Below, piece by piece: positions 52,839 through 62,219 of a stretch of DNA of 64,000 bases (position 1 is its first letter; every line of letters starts with the position of its first letter). The stretch is taken from assembly GCF_010994275.1 (NCBI RefSeq), contig NZ_WMCD01000007.1, forward strand, positions 124,001 through 188,000, written 5' to 3'. Made by a program: the position numbers and the translations under genes. The notes below the pieces were generated by a model. It worked only from the letters and a program-made list of their open reading frames with translations, was not told the origin of the DNA and did not search any database. The DNA is from Cyclobacterium jeungdonense. GTDB taxonomy: Bacteria; Bacteroidota; Bacteroidia; Cytophagales; Cyclobacteriaceae.

Positions 52839-53315
52839 TTATTGCAGGATTTCCTCCAGGGTACCTGCATTTTTTGAGATTGCTTCCCAATCCATCTCCT
52901 GAAAATGAATGCGAGCCATCATTCCGGGCGAGAATACCAGGTGGGATTCCCCGGTAAGGTAAGCCGCAATCTGACTAATGGCAGGGTTATGCCCTACCAA
53001 CAGCGCATGATTTACGCCCGTCGGAATATCGGTAATTGCCCGGAGTAGTTCGTCCCGGCCGGCGCGATAGATGCTGGAAACAGAGACCAGGGTTTTTACC
53101 TTTAATTCGCGGGCAAGGATCTCGGCCGTATTCTGGCAGCGCTTTGCCGGACTGTGGACCAGATAATCGCAAGATTGCCCGTTGATAGCCAACATTTTTC
53201 CCAGTCGCTCCAATTGCTGAATCCCGGCAGGAGTCAACTTCCTGTCTTTGTCATCCAGTGCAAAAGAAGGGGCCTCTGCCTGCCCGTGCCGGGCCAGTAA
53301 TAATTCCTTAACCAT
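52839..53315 (-). CDS. sixA: SixA-type histidine phosphatase
   Basis: A 158-residue protein of the histidine phosphatase (phosphoglycerate-mutase-like) branch. The phosphate-accepting His is in LLLARHGQAE near the N-terminus. VHSPAKRCQNTAEIL carries the conserved Arg, and LLVGHNPAISQI the second catalytic His. Length and lack of extra domains fit SixA, which removes phosphate from phospho-His proteins. It is transcribed divergently from topA. Confidence 0.88.
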   Translation of the reverse strand: MVKELLLARHGQAEAPSFALDDKDRKLTPAGIQQLERLGKMLAINGQSCDYLVHSPAKRCQNTAEILARELKVKTLVSVSSIYRAGRDELLRAITDIPTGVNHALLVGHNPAISQIAAYLTGESHLVFSPGMMARIHFQEMDWEAISKNAGTLEEILQ

Positions 53316-53484
53316 AAGCTTTCGTTGGTCTGCACTTTAAAAATTAAATATGTAGATTTTCCCCCGGCAATAAAAATTGCAGGGGGGGAATATTTGGAAG
53401 CTAATTATATGACGTCTATTTTTAGGCCATCATTAGTGGATATTTACCTGATCCCATGTATTTTTATCTTTAACGAAATCAACC

Positions 53485-55830
53485 ATGCCAAAGAATTTAG
53501 TCATAGTCGAGTCCCCTGCAAAAGCCAAGACCATAGAAGGTTATCTTGGAAAGGACTTTAAAGTCACTTCCAGTTATGGGCATGTTCGGGATCTGCCGAA
53601 AGGGGAAAATGCGATTGACATAAAAAATAAATTCAAGCCTACCTACGAGGTCAGCCCGGATAAAAAGGAAGTAATCCGTGAATTAAAAAAATTAGTGAAG
53701 GAGGCAGAGACCATCTTCCTGGCAAGTGACGATGACCGCGAAGGAGAGGCCATTTCCTGGCATTTAAAGGAAGTGCTCAACCTATCGGATGAAAATACCA
53801 AACGTATTGTATTCCGGGAAATAACCAAATCCGCCATTATCAAGGCCCTGGAATCTCCGCGAAAAATCGACCTGGACCTGGTCAACGCCCAGCAAGCCCG
53901 ACGTATTCTGGACCGTTTGGTGGGCTTCGAGCTTTCGCCTGTCTTATGGAAGAAAATAAAAGCCGGCCTCTCCGCAGGCCGTGTGCAGTCCGTGGCCGTG
54001 CGCTTTATCGTGGACCGGGAACGGGAAATCGAAAAATTCAACGCCACCTCCTCCTATAAAATTACCGCTTTGTTTGATGTGGAAGGCAAGCAACTGCAGG
54101 CGGAATTGCCCAAGAAATTCGATACAAAGGAAGAAGCCGAGGCCTTTCTGAAAAATTGCCTGGAGGCAGATTTTTCCATCAAATCGCTGGAAACCAAGCC
54201 AGCGAAAAAAACACCCGCCGCCCCCTTTACCACTTCTACCCTGCAACAAGAGGCCAGTAGAAAGCTGTATTTTTCGGTGGCACAAACCATGAACATTGCC
54301 CAGAAACTCTACGAGTCCGGTAAGATCACCTATATGCGTACCGACAGCGTAAACCTTTCCGAAGACGCGCTGAAGAGTGCTGAGGGCGAGATCAAGGGAG
54401 CTTTTGGAAACGAATACCACCACAAACGCAAATTCACTTCCAAATCCGAGGGAGCGCAGGAAGCACACGAAGCGATTCGCCCCACTGATTTTTCAGTCAC
54501 CGAAGCCGGTAAGGACCGCAACGAGCAGCGCCTGTACGAACTGATCTGGAAGCGGGCCATTGCCTCCCAGATGGCAGATGCCCAACTGGAAAAAACCAAC
54601 GTTTCCATCGCCATCTCCAATGCCGATCAAACCCTGAGCGCCAGCGGAGAGGTTATCAAATTTCAGGGATTCCTGAAAGTGTACCTGGAAAGCACGGACG
54701 AGGAAGACGAGGAAGAATCCACCGCTAAAGGCTTGCTTCCTCCTTTGACCGTGGGACAGGAATTGGAACTGATAGAAATGAAGGGCAGGCAGTCTTTTAC
54801 CCGTCCACCTGCCCGGTACACAGAAGCCTCCTTGGTAAAAAAATTAGAAGAAATGGGTATCGGACGTCCTTCTACCTATGCACCGACCATTTCCACCATA
54901 CAAAAGCGAAACTACGTACTGAAGGAATCCAGGGAAGGAACACCCAGGAAATACACCGAGATGGTAATCAAAGGCGGAGAATTTGTATCTGCCGTTAAAA
55001 CCGAAACCACCGGAACAGAAAAAAACAAGCTCTTCCCTACCAATATTGCCATGGTGGTGAACGATTTTCTGGTGGAACATTTTCCCAACGTGATTGATTT
55101 TTCCTTTACCGCCAAGGTGGAAAAGGAGTTTGATCACATTGCCCATGGTGAGCAGCCCTGGGAGGAAATGATCCAGAATTTTTATGGGGCGTTCCATTCC
55201 AAGGTGGAGCAAACGGAAAATATCAAACGTACCGATGTCAATTCCTCCAAGGAACTGGGGATCGATCCCAAAACGGGTAAAAAGATCATCGCCCGTCTGG
55301 GCAAATTCGGCCCCCTGGTGCAGATTGGTGACCAGGAAGACGAGGAAAAACAATTTGCCAGCATGCTGAAAGGGCAGTTTATTGAAAGCATGACCCTGGA
55401 AGATGCGCTGGAGCTCTTCAAATTGCCCCGGGATGTGGGGCATTTTGAGGACAAGAAAATTGTAGCGGCGATCGGACGTTTTGGTCCCTATATCCGGCAC
55501 GATGGGAAGTTCGTTTCACTGGGAAAAGAATACGATCCACTCTCTGTAAGCGAAGAGGAAGCCATCGAACTGATCAAGGCCAAACGGGAAGCCGATGCCA
55601 AAAAGCATATCAAGTCCTTTGACGAAAACCCCGAATTGCAGATCCTAAACGGTCGCTGGGGCCCCTATATCAAAATGGGTAAAAGCAATTATAAAATCCC
55701 GAAAGACAAAGAGGCTGAAACCCTTACCTATGCCGAAACCATGGAAATAATCGAGAACCAGGGAGATGCCAAAAAGGGAAAAGCCAAGCCCAAGAAAGCG
55801 GCGGCAGCGAAAAAGAAAACGAAGAAATGA
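53485..55830 (+). CDS. topA: DNA topoisomerase I (type IA)
   Basis: A 781-residue type IA topoisomerase relaxing negative supercoils. The TOPRIM domain begins at MPKNLVIVESPAKAKTIEG, with ASDDDREGEAISWHL as its acidic metal site. KITYMRTDSVNLS holds the catalytic Tyr, and GIGRPSTYAPTISTIQKR is the usual strand-binding segment. The C-terminal part has repeats (KFGPLVQIGD, RFGPYIRHDGK, RWGPYIKMGKSNYK) of the Topo_C type instead of zinc fingers, and a Lys/Ala tail (KKGKAKPKKAAAAKKKTKK). This arrangement is normal in Bacteroidota. Housekeeping gene. Confidence 0.98.
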   Translation: MPKNLVIVESPAKAKTIEGYLGKDFKVTSSYGHVRDLPKGENAIDIKNKFKPTYEVSPDKKEVIRELKKLVKEAETIFLASDDDREGEAISWHLKEVLNLSDENTKRIVFREITKSAIIKALESPRKIDLDLVNAQQARRILDRLVGFELSPVLWKKIKAGLSAGRVQSVAVRFIVDREREIEKFNATSSYKITALFDVEGKQLQAELPKKFDTKEEAEAFLKNCLEADFSIKSLETKPAKKTPAAPFTTSTLQQEASRKLYFSVAQTMNIAQKLYESGKITYMRTDSVNLSEDALKSAEGEIKGAFGNEYHHKRKFTSKSEGAQEAHEAIRPTDFSVTEAGKDRNEQRLYELIWKRAIASQMADAQLEKTNVSIAISNADQTLSASGEVIKFQGFLKVYLESTDEEDEEESTAKGLLPPLTVGQELELIEMKGRQSFTRPPARYTEASLVKKLEEMGIGRPSTYAPTISTIQKRNYVLKESREGTPRKYTEMVIKGGEFVSAVKTETTGTEKNKLFPTNIAMVVNDFLVEHFPNVIDFSFTAKVEKEFDHIAHGEQPWEEMIQNFYGAFHSKVEQTENIKRTDVNSSKELGIDPKTGKKIIARLGKFGPLVQIGDQEDEEKQFASMLKGQFIESMTLEDALELFKLPRDVGHFEDKKIVAAIGRFGPYIRHDGKFVSLGKEYDPLSVSEEEAIELIKAKREADAKKHIKSFDENPELQILNGRWGPYIKMGKSNYKIPKDKEAETLTYAETMEIIENQGDAKKGKAKPKKAAAAKKKTKK

Positions 55831-55967
55831 GTATTGGGAACGGTTTCGTTTCTATTTTTATTTCCTACTACTGAATGATAGCGTACTTGTCTGTAACCGC
55901 TCATTAGATCAAGGAGTTAGCGTTTAAAGAAAGTTACGAAATACAATGCTTTTTCGAAATGTTCAAC

Positions 55968-56270
55968 CCACTCCGGGGTTGCGGGCAGGATAGACCGGCT
56001 CATAATCCCCGGGTTTCGCCCGGGGTTATTGTTGTTGAAGCCTTTCAGGCTTCGGAGGCGAATGGGGGCTTGTCTCCGGGGAATTGATGCGAGACTTCAC
56101 TCCATTGGATTGGGCTCAATAGGAAGTAATTTTTTCTAGAAACTTTTCTTAGTCGTTGTTGATTCCCTCAGTAAAGGCAGGCCTGAAGGGCCTGAACAAC
56201 ACTAACCGTGGGTGCAGCCCACGGCTCATGGACTACCAAATACCTTCAACCCCGGAAGGGGTTGAACCTG
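55968..56270. repeat. Array of GC-rich intergenic hairpins
   Basis: At least four hairpins follow one another: CCCCGGG/CCCGGGG (56,007-56,025), GAAGCC/GGCTTC (56,037-56,053), CGTGGG/CCCACG (56,207-56,224) and TTCAACCCC/GGGGTTGAA (56,248-56,269). A partial copy of the last (GTTCAACCCACTCCGGGGTTG) starts the array. Repeats of this composition are scattered in Bacteroidota genomes. No function is known to me. Confidence 0.65.
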
Positions 56271-56417
56271 AATGGCATGCCTCGCAAGAATTACGCTTCT
56301 GGAGATTGGGTCATACTATCGATCCCAGAAGGGGGGTACTCAAAGAAACCTTTGTGGATTGAGTAGACAATGTAACTTGTCCAAATGTCTATCGTGGCGA
56401 ACCGCAAAAACAAAAAA

Positions 56418-56443
56418 AACCGCCCCTAAACAAGGATGCGGTT
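56418..56443 (-). terminator. Terminator of the ThuA-like gene
   Basis: On the minus strand AACCGC and GCGGTT form a 6-bp stem with a 14-base loop, followed by a run of eight T. It lies about 110 bases past the stop codon of the gene ending at 56,553. Confidence 0.65.
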
Positions 56444-56552
56444 CTTTGATACACTAAGGGTAGGAATCAAGCGAATTCCTGGAAAGACCCGTTTGGCGCG
56501 TTAAATAGCTGCACAAAACCGATACCTTCACTCTCCACTTGAAAACGTTAGC

Positions 56553-57470
56553 TTAATTAACTTCCATTGGGCTGTCGTCGGCAGGCAGGTCGCCTACTAC
56601 GTATTGCATGCCGTCCAGGAAAAACTGAAGCAACTCGGGATTGTCCATGCTTTGGGCATTATGAGAAGGGGAAGTGTAAAATACCCTGCCCTTACCATGT
56701 TTTTTGATCCAGGCCACGTAAATGGTATTGTTGCTGACTTCCGCTCTTTTTCCTTCCAATTGATCGGCTTCGATGTACAAGAGCGGTCGGAAGTTGTAAT
56801 CAAAATAGGCGTTCTTAAAAAAGTATGGTTCGTCAATATGGGTAAAGCCATTGCCTTCAAAAGCTTGTACCAGGGGATGATCGGGGTCTACCTCTTTCAC
56901 GTGCATCTCCTGTTGTTTGGGGTGATAGTCAAAGCTTCCCCCGACCATGGCGCTGAACTTTTCCGAATTGTTTTGCACTGTGATCGCTCCGTGCAGGATC
57001 ATTAAACCACCACCTTTAGCCACGTAGTCCATCAAATTGTTCTCGTATTGTGCGGACAATTCAGCTATGGTCGCCTCGTCATAACTGGAATTTTTTTTCA
57101 GGAGATCTGCGAAAAGATCCCGATCCGGACCGGAAGGGTTGGAATTATTCAGAATGACCGCGTCGTACTGCTTTAAATTCTTTTTATCGAAACTATCGAT
57201 ATCCCGGGCAATGGTAATATCAAAGGCACCTGTTTTTTTGGCCAGTATTTTCAGCATTTCATCGTTGTGGGGAATGGTCCAATGATAAAATCCAGTATGT
57301 TGGGAAAAAACCATGATTTTTTTTACAGATGCCTGTATCCTTGTATCAGCAGGCGCCAACGATTCTATTTTCTCCAGCCATTCCTCGGTTACCGGAAAAT
57401 CTTTTTGGCCCTGGGCGAAAATACTGCCCGTAAATAGAAAGAAAAGTAAGGTGTAGATTGTCTTTTTCAT
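56553..57470 (-). CDS. Secreted ThuA-domain protein
   Basis: A 305-residue protein from the ATG at 57,470, which gives a proper signal peptide (MKKTIYTLLFFLFTGSIFAQ); the in-frame upstream start adds seven residues and is less likely. The ThuA fold (class I glutamine-amidotransferase-like) shows in VFSQHTGFYHWTIPHND, YDAVILNNSNPSGP, YVAKGGGLMILHGAI and GKGRVFYTSPSHNA. ThuA proteins are implicated in sugar (trehalose) use and often act as periplasmic domains in carbohydrate loci, but the catalytic role here is unknown. It stands alone, with its own terminator. Confidence 0.88.
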   Translation of the reverse strand: MKKTIYTLLFFLFTGSIFAQGQKDFPVTEEWLEKIESLAPADTRIQASVKKIMVFSQHTGFYHWTIPHNDEMLKILAKKTGAFDITIARDIDSFDKKNLKQYDAVILNNSNPSGPDRDLFADLLKKNSSYDEATIAELSAQYENNLMDYVAKGGGLMILHGAITVQNNSEKFSAMVGGSFDYHPKQQEMHVKEVDPDHPLVQAFEGNGFTHIDEPYFFKNAYFDYNFRPLLYIEADQLEGKRAEVSNNTIYVAWIKKHGKGRVFYTSPSHNAQSMDNPELLQFFLDGMQYVVGDLPADDSPMEVN

Positions 57471-57710
57471 TGTAAATACCTGGTAAATCATTGGTTATTT
57501 TGTTAATAAATCTATTAATACTGTGACAGAATATGAATAAGTTAACGCGATCCTGTCATTAAATCAGAAAACGTGAAATGAACCCTTATTAGCTAATGGG
57601 AACAAAACAGATGGTGAAGATAGCTCAAAAAATTGATCGTACCAACGGTCAAAAGCCTGTTCTGTGTTAAAATCGTGTTCCTTCCGGCTGAAGGCAAGGG
57701 AATTCCTTTT

Positions 57711-57974
57711 TTATCGGGAGATAGATTGGCTGATGCCCCCGTCGGGTTTTACTTGTTTCGAGAAGCACTGTTGACACTGAATTTTCCCGCAGCCGGGCAT
57801 TAGAAAGGATCCTGCAAGGGAATCGGCGCATACCACGCTTACCCCCTGTTTAGCCAAACAGCTTGATAAGGAGACATTGACGCCGTTGCAATTTTCCGCC
57901 CGTAAAAGACACATAACAGTGCCGTTTTCTCCTACCAAAAATACAGGTTGAACACTAATAAAACATTTCTTCAA
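57711..57974 (-). CDS. Small Cys-rich protein, uncertain
   Basis: An 87-residue frame with TTG as its first start (an ATG at residue 21 would give 67 residues). It contains eight Cys, including VVCADSLAG, MPGCGKIQCQQCF and an ENCNG segment, which suggests metal or disulfide binding. No domain is recognised. It is read divergently from the gene at 58,016 and may share its promoter region. Its composition is protein-like but support is limited. Confidence 0.4.
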   Translation of the reverse strand: MKKCFISVQPVFLVGENGTVMCLLRAENCNGVNVSLSSCLAKQGVSVVCADSLAGSFLMPGCGKIQCQQCFSKQVKPDGGISQSISR

Positions 57975-57988
57975 ACGAAATTATTCAT

Positions 57989-57996
57989 TATGTTTG
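57989..57996 (+). promoter_or_regulatory. Candidate -7 box upstream of the 142-residue gene
   Basis: TATGTTTG is a perfect TAnnTTTG match 19 bases before the ATG at 58,016. No clear -33 TTG is seen. Confidence 0.4.
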
Positions 57997-58015
57997 CACC
58001 CAAGTTAAAAGCGCT

Positions 58016-58444
58016 ATGAAACATTTATTCTTATTATTTTTTGCCTTTGGTCTCTTTTCATCAGCTTATTCCCAGGTACAGGTGGGACTTTATCAGGGAG
58101 GGATTTTAAGCCACATCGGTGTGGGAACGGACCCGGAAAAGTCCTTTTTCGGAGAGGCTCGTATCCTTGCCGGAGGCGAGGTAAACCCCTACCTGGGACT
58201 GGAAGCCCTGGGGCATTACAACCTGAAACAAACGGATTGGTACAATGTGCATGCAGGACTTATGGTGGGCTATTCGGAAATCGATAATGGGAGATTTGGC
58301 GTACCCCTGGGCCTAAGTATCAAACCCATTGCCAATCACAGGCAATTTGCGGTGGTATTGGAAGGAACACCCATGTATGCTTTTAATTTCTTCGTCAGGG
58401 CGCTGTTTGGTCTGCGATACACCTTTGGCAAAGAGGATCAATAG
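58016..58444 (+). CDS. Secreted beta-rich protein of unknown function
   Basis: A 142-residue protein with a signal peptide (MKHLFLLFFAFGLFSSAYSQ). The mature part alternates short polar and hydrophobic strands rich in Gly and Tyr (QVGLYQGGILSHIGVG, LGLEALGHYNLKQ, HAGLMVGYSEID) and ends FNFFVRALFGLRYTFGKEDQ, like a small outer-membrane beta-barrel closing on an aromatic residue. No family is recognised. Its last 7 bases overlap the end of rarA on the other strand. Confidence 0.75.
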   Translation: MKHLFLLFFAFGLFSSAYSQVQVGLYQGGILSHIGVGTDPEKSFFGEARILAGGEVNPYLGLEALGHYNLKQTDWYNVHAGLMVGYSEIDNGRFGVPLGLSIKPIANHRQFAVVLEGTPMYAFNFFVRALFGLRYTFGKEDQ

Positions 58445-59700
58445 CCGTATTTCTTGCCCCACAACTTTTGAAGCTGCTTTCTCAATTCATTTTCACGGGG
58501 ATTATTGCCGGGATCGTATAGTTTGGTCCGCGCAATTTTATCCGGAAGGAATTCCTGTAGTACAAAATTGTTTTCGAAATCATGAGCATACCGATAGGAT
58601 TTGCCGTAATCCAGATCCTTCATCAATTTGGTAGGCGCATTGCGCAGGTGCAGGGGCACGGGCAAGTCTCCTTCCTGCCTGACCAAGGTTTGTGCCTGAT
58701 TGATGGCCATATAGCTGGCATTGCTTTTTGGAGAAGCGGCCAGATAGGTTACACATTGGGACAGAATGATCCGGGATTCCGGATAACCGATGACGTTGAC
58801 GGCCTGGAAACAATTGGTGGCAAGCAAAAGGGCATTGGGATTGGCATTTCCGATATCCTCAGAGGCAAGGATAAGCAGCCTGCGTGCAATAAATTTCACG
58901 TCTTCCCCTCCTTCAATCATACGGGCCAGCCAGTAAACCGCCGCATTGGGGTCCGATCCGCGGATGGATTTGATAAAAGCCGAAATGATATCGTAATGCT
59001 GCTCTCCGGATTTATCGTACAGAGCTACCTTCTGCTGGGCAACTTGCATGACCCGTTCGTTTTCAATGACAACCTTTTCATCCTTGAAGCTGTCTATGAC
59101 AATTTCCAACAGGTTGAGCAGCTTCCTTCCATCCCCTCCGGAAATCCGCAACAAGGCATCGGTTTCCTTTAACTCGACGGATACTTTTTTCAACAAAGGG
59201 TCTTTTTCCAGGGCCTGCAGCATCATGGCTTCCAGTTCTTCCCTGCCCAGTGGATTTAAAGTAAAAATCTGGCATCGGGAGAGCAATGCCGCATTCACTT
59301 CAAAGGAAGGGTTTTCGGTGGTAGCACCTATCAATCGAATGATTCCTTTTTCCACTGCCCCCAACAAGGCGTCCTGCTGGGACTTATTGAACCGGTGGAT
59401 CTCATCAATAAATAACACCACCCCTTGCTGAAAACGGGCTTTTTGGATGACTTCCCGAATATCTTTGACACCGGAACTGATGGCACTCAGTGTATAGAAA
59501 GGGGCTTTTACCTCGTTGGCAATGATATTGGCGATGGTGGTCTTTCCTACTCCGGGAGGCCCCCATAAAATCAGGGAAGGTACCGAGCCGGTACGAATGG
59601 CATTGTGTAGAAAGGTTCCGGGTTTGGACAGGTGTTCTTGTCCAATCAGTTCTTCCAGCCTGGTCGGCCGCATACGTTCCGCCAATGGGGTTTGGTCCAT
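58438..59700 (-). CDS. rarA: Replication-associated recombination protein A
   Basis: A 420-residue AAA+ ATPase (MgsA/RarA, related to clamp loaders) that acts at stalled replication forks. The ATG at 59,700 gives the standard N-terminus MDQTPLAERMRPTRLEELIG; the upstream in-frame start adds nine residues. Walker A is GPPGVGKTT, Walker B VLFIDEIHRFNK, sensor GATTENPSFEVN. The C-terminal tetramerisation part includes AFIKSIRGSDPNAAVYWLARM and YLAASPKSNASYMAI. Housekeeping gene. Confidence 0.97.
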   Translation of the reverse strand: MDQTPLAERMRPTRLEELIGQEHLSKPGTFLHNAIRTGSVPSLILWGPPGVGKTTIANIIANEVKAPFYTLSAISSGVKDIREVIQKARFQQGVVLFIDEIHRFNKSQQDALLGAVEKGIIRLIGATTENPSFEVNAALLSRCQIFTLNPLGREELEAMMLQALEKDPLLKKVSVELKETDALLRISGGDGRKLLNLLEIVIDSFKDEKVVIENERVMQVAQQKVALYDKSGEQHYDIISAFIKSIRGSDPNAAVYWLARMIEGGEDVKFIARRLLILASEDIGNANPNALLLATNCFQAVNVIGYPESRIILSQCVTYLAASPKSNASYMAINQAQTLVRQEGDLPVPLHLRNAPTKLMKDLDYGKSYRYAHDFENNFVLQEFLPDKIARTKLYDPGNNPRENELRKQLQKLWGKKYGY

Positions 59701-59806
59701 GTTTTCCTTTATTTTAGAGTTGATCAAAACGCGTGCCCTATCCGGGAAACATCGCTTTTGGCAGCTTATGCGTTGCTGGTCTGGAAGGAATTGGCCTACA
59801 CTGAAA

Positions 59807-60847
59807 TCAAAATTTGGCTTTCCACCGGGATAGCCGTTCTTCCAGCGCCTCCAGGTGTCGGTCCTCCAGGTCCAGATGAGTAACCATCCGTATCCGGTCT
59901 TTGCCGAATTTCACGGCCCTTATATTTTTTTCGGCCAGTTGTTCCAAAAAGGATTCCGGGCTTACTTTCTCCAACCGGACAATGACGATATTGGTAAGCA
60001 CCGGCAGTACCTCGGTAACATTGGGAATTTTACCCAAAATCTCCCCTACTACCCGGGCACGCTCGTGATCATCCTCCAGTCTGGCCACGTGGTGATCCAG
60101 TGCGTAAATGCCTGCTGCTGCCAACATTCCTGCCTGCCGCATGCCTCCGCCGAGGGCCTTTCGAATTTTTCTGGCCTTTTTTATATCCGCATGACTACCC
60201 AGCAGCACCGAACCCACCGGGCAACCCAGTCCTTTGCTAAGGCACAGAGAGATGGTATCGCACATTTTGCCCCAGTCGTGGGCACGTTCACCGGAATGGA
60301 TCAGGGCATTGAACAAGCGGGCCCCGTCCAGGTGCAGCTTCAGGCCGGTTTCCTTGCATAACTGCCGGATGGGTCGGATTTCGTCTAGAAAATAAACGCT
60401 TCCGCCTCCTTTGTTCATGGTGTTTTCCAGGGATACCAAGGCGGTTTCCGGGACGTGATCGTCATCGGGATTAATGGCCTCACGGATGGCTTCTGCCTGT
60501 ATCTTCCCTGCCTCTCCGTCCAGTAGCTTCACTGAGGCATGACTATTGGACATGATCCCGCCGCCTTCGTACAGGTAAATATGAGAATCTTTGTGGCAGA
60601 TCAGTTCTGTTTGCGGCCGTGTGTGGAGCCGGATGGCAATTTGATTACTCATGGTCCCGGAGGGACAAAACAGACCTGCTTCCATTCCAAAAATCCCTGC
60701 CAGCTTGCCCTCCAGTTGCCGGACAGTAGGGTCTTCTCCGAATACATCGTCTCCCAGGCTGGCCATCATCATGGCTTCTTTCATTTCCCGGGTGGGCTGG
60801 GTAAGGGTGTCGCTACGCAGGTCTATGACCCAATCTTGCTGATGCAT
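59807..60847 (-). CDS. ltaE: Low-specificity L-threonine aldolase
   Basis: A 346-residue PLP enzyme (fold type I) cleaving L-threonine/allo-threonine to glycine and acetaldehyde. The N-terminal IDLRSDTLTQPT is the family signature, followed by GDDVFGEDPTV, SGTMSNQIA, LHLDGARLFNA and the PLP-binding Lys in SLCLSKGLGCPVGS. It is cotranscribed with the DUF2721 gene just upstream (5-base gap). Confidence 0.96.
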   Translation of the reverse strand: MHQQDWVIDLRSDTLTQPTREMKEAMMMASLGDDVFGEDPTVRQLEGKLAGIFGMEAGLFCPSGTMSNQIAIRLHTRPQTELICHKDSHIYLYEGGGIMSNSHASVKLLDGEAGKIQAEAIREAINPDDDHVPETALVSLENTMNKGGGSVYFLDEIRPIRQLCKETGLKLHLDGARLFNALIHSGERAHDWGKMCDTISLCLSKGLGCPVGSVLLGSHADIKKARKIRKALGGGMRQAGMLAAAGIYALDHHVARLEDDHERARVVGEILGKIPNVTEVLPVLTNIVIVRLEKVSPESFLEQLAEKNIRAVKFGKDRIRMVTHLDLEDRHLEALEERLSRWKAKF

Positions 60848-60852
60848 TCGTT

Positions 60853-61302
60853 TTAGTCTTTTTTAGTAAAGAATTGATCCAGTCCCGTACCAGTCTGTCT
60901 GCTAAGCACATCTTCCATGTCCAGCAGCTCCAGGTTCAGGGCATTGGTAGAAATTTGTAATTCAAATAGAGAAATGGCAAGGGAAACCAGCAAGCAGAGC
61001 ATGCTGCCCATAAAAATCCAATTTGCAGCGGTAATAAAATCCTGATAAAGCAAAAACATGCAAATCACGCACAGTAAAAAGCTCAAGACGCCAAAAATCT
61101 GCATGTTTTTGATCATATTCAGCCGTTTTCTCAAGTTTTTGATCTGCCCAATTAAGACCTTTTCCTGTCCGCTATTTTCCAGGTACTTTTTATGAAGGCC
61201 CCGAATCAGGTTTGCCATCGCCAAAAAGCGGTTGGTATAGGCTAGCATCAGCAGGGTAATGGCTGAAAATAGCAGACCGGGGGTTGATAATTGTAGTTCC
61301 AT
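60853..61302 (-). CDS. DUF2721-type membrane protein
   Basis: A 149-residue protein with three hydrophobic segments: LFSAITLLMLAYTNRFLAMA near the N-terminus, then FGVLSFLLCVICMFLLY and WIFMGSMLCLLVSLAISLFE. A charged loop between the first and second (LRKRLNMIKNMQ) fits DUF2721. The function of this family is unknown. It lies 5 bases upstream of the threonine aldolase gene. Confidence 0.8.
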   Translation of the reverse strand: MELQLSTPGLLFSAITLLMLAYTNRFLAMANLIRGLHKKYLENSGQEKVLIGQIKNLRKRLNMIKNMQIFGVLSFLLCVICMFLLYQDFITAANWIFMGSMLCLLVSLAISLFELQISTNALNLELLDMEDVLSRQTGTGLDQFFTKKD

Positions 61303-61343
61303 GTGTGGGTTGCGAACGGTTCCGGCTGCAAGTTAAAACAAAA

Positions 61344-61371
61344 TAAAAACCCCATCAACATTGGATGCGGT
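61344..61371 (-). terminator. Terminator of the sigma/anti-sigma operon
   Basis: On the minus strand ACCGCATC pairs with GATGGGGT (one mismatch) and is followed by TTTTTATTTTG. It lies 27 bases beyond the anti-sigma stop at 61,398. Confidence 0.65.
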
Positions 61372-61397
61372 CTCTGGAATTTTTTTTGAGTTCCAGA

Positions 61398-62219
61398 TCA
61401 GGAAACTTCTCCCAAAACCACTAGTTTTTCGAGGGTAGGACTTTCACTGCCTCCTTTGGGTTCGATGGTAATGGCAAAGGCCTGTACTTCTCCGGCAGCC
61501 TGCATGGCTTGCAGGTTCAACTTCTCTGCCGGGTTTACCAATCCAATTCCTACGGGACCATCTTCTCCTATGGCCCAAAGCTGGTAATCGCTGTTTTCAT
61601 CCAGCTCGGCGAGTTGATTTACAGAAAGAAACACTTCGCTGCTTTCCCGGTCCCAAAAGACATCTACCCGCGCATCCTCCTGCATCGGAAGACCCTCTCC
61701 TTTCATGGGCACCCTGTCAAAATTACCGGAAAGCAATTGTTTCGTATCGGCATCCAACTGATCCAATCTGACTTGTGTACGTTGGAGGTTATCGGCCAGG
61801 GTGGCATTTTGTTCCAGCGCCAGCAATACGCGCTCTTCTGCCTCATAGTAGCGGTACCCAAAATAAGCAGCTGCACCAATCGCTAATACTGCCGTCAGGG
61901 AGGCCGCCACAGCAAAAGGTTTCCAGGGATTCGCTGCGGGATACAATCTCACCTCTTTCTCTTCCAATTCCTTTGGTGAGGTCTCGGTTTCGCGTTCTGC
62001 ATCCAGGCTGGCAAAAATCTTATTCTTTACGGCATTGGAGGGCTCACTGCCCGATGCGGTATCAAAGGCAAACATGGCCGCTTCAATGTCCTCGATCTCC
62101 TGTTGAATTTCGGGATATTTTTTGGCCAGGGACAGCACTTCCTGCTGCTCCGTTTCGTTTAGGTCTCCCAGTACGAACAGTTCCAATTTACCGGACGATA
62201 TGTAGGCTTGGATATCCAC
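61398..62219 (-). CDS. Anti-sigma factor, RskA-like
   Basis: A 273-residue regulator. The start is GTG at 62,219, overlapping the sigma stop by one base (TAGTG). The N-terminal zinc-finger-like anti-sigma part (GKLELFVLGDLNETEQQEV) is in the cytoplasm. One membrane segment (FAVAASLTAVLAIGAAAYFGY, about 103-123) follows. The periplasmic RskA domain has VFWDRESSEVFLSVNQLAEL, YQLWAIGEDGP and FAITIEPKGGS. It should hold the sigma factor inactive until a membrane or envelope signal releases it. Confidence 0.92.
   Translation of the reverse strand: MDIQAYISSGKLELFVLGDLNETEQQEVLSLAKKYPEIQQEIEDIEAAMFAFDTASGSEPSNAVKNKIFASLDAERETETSPKELEEKEVRLYPAANPWKPFAVAASLTAVLAIGAAAYFGYRYYEAEERVLLALEQNATLADNLQRTQVRLDQLDADTKQLLSGNFDRVPMKGEGLPMQEDARVDVFWDRESSEVFLSVNQLAELDENSDYQLWAIGEDGPVGIGLVNPAEKLNLQAMQAAGEVQAFAITIEPKGGSESPTLEKLVVLGEVS

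Larger units (their letters stand above)
55831..56552. other. Convergent intergenic region with hairpin array
   Basis: A 722-base stretch between topA and the ThuA-like gene with no supported gene. Short frames over it (for example 56,156-56,362) are composed of the repeat itself. Contents are the hairpin array and the minus-strand terminator listed below. Confidence 0.6.

Noticed and set aside
54844..55500. 218-codon minus-strand frame inside topA
   Set aside because: Shadow frame; topA is continuous and conserved on the other strand.
56156..56362. Short plus-strand frames after topA
   Set aside because: They consist of the GC-rich hairpin repeats and have no domain or start signal.
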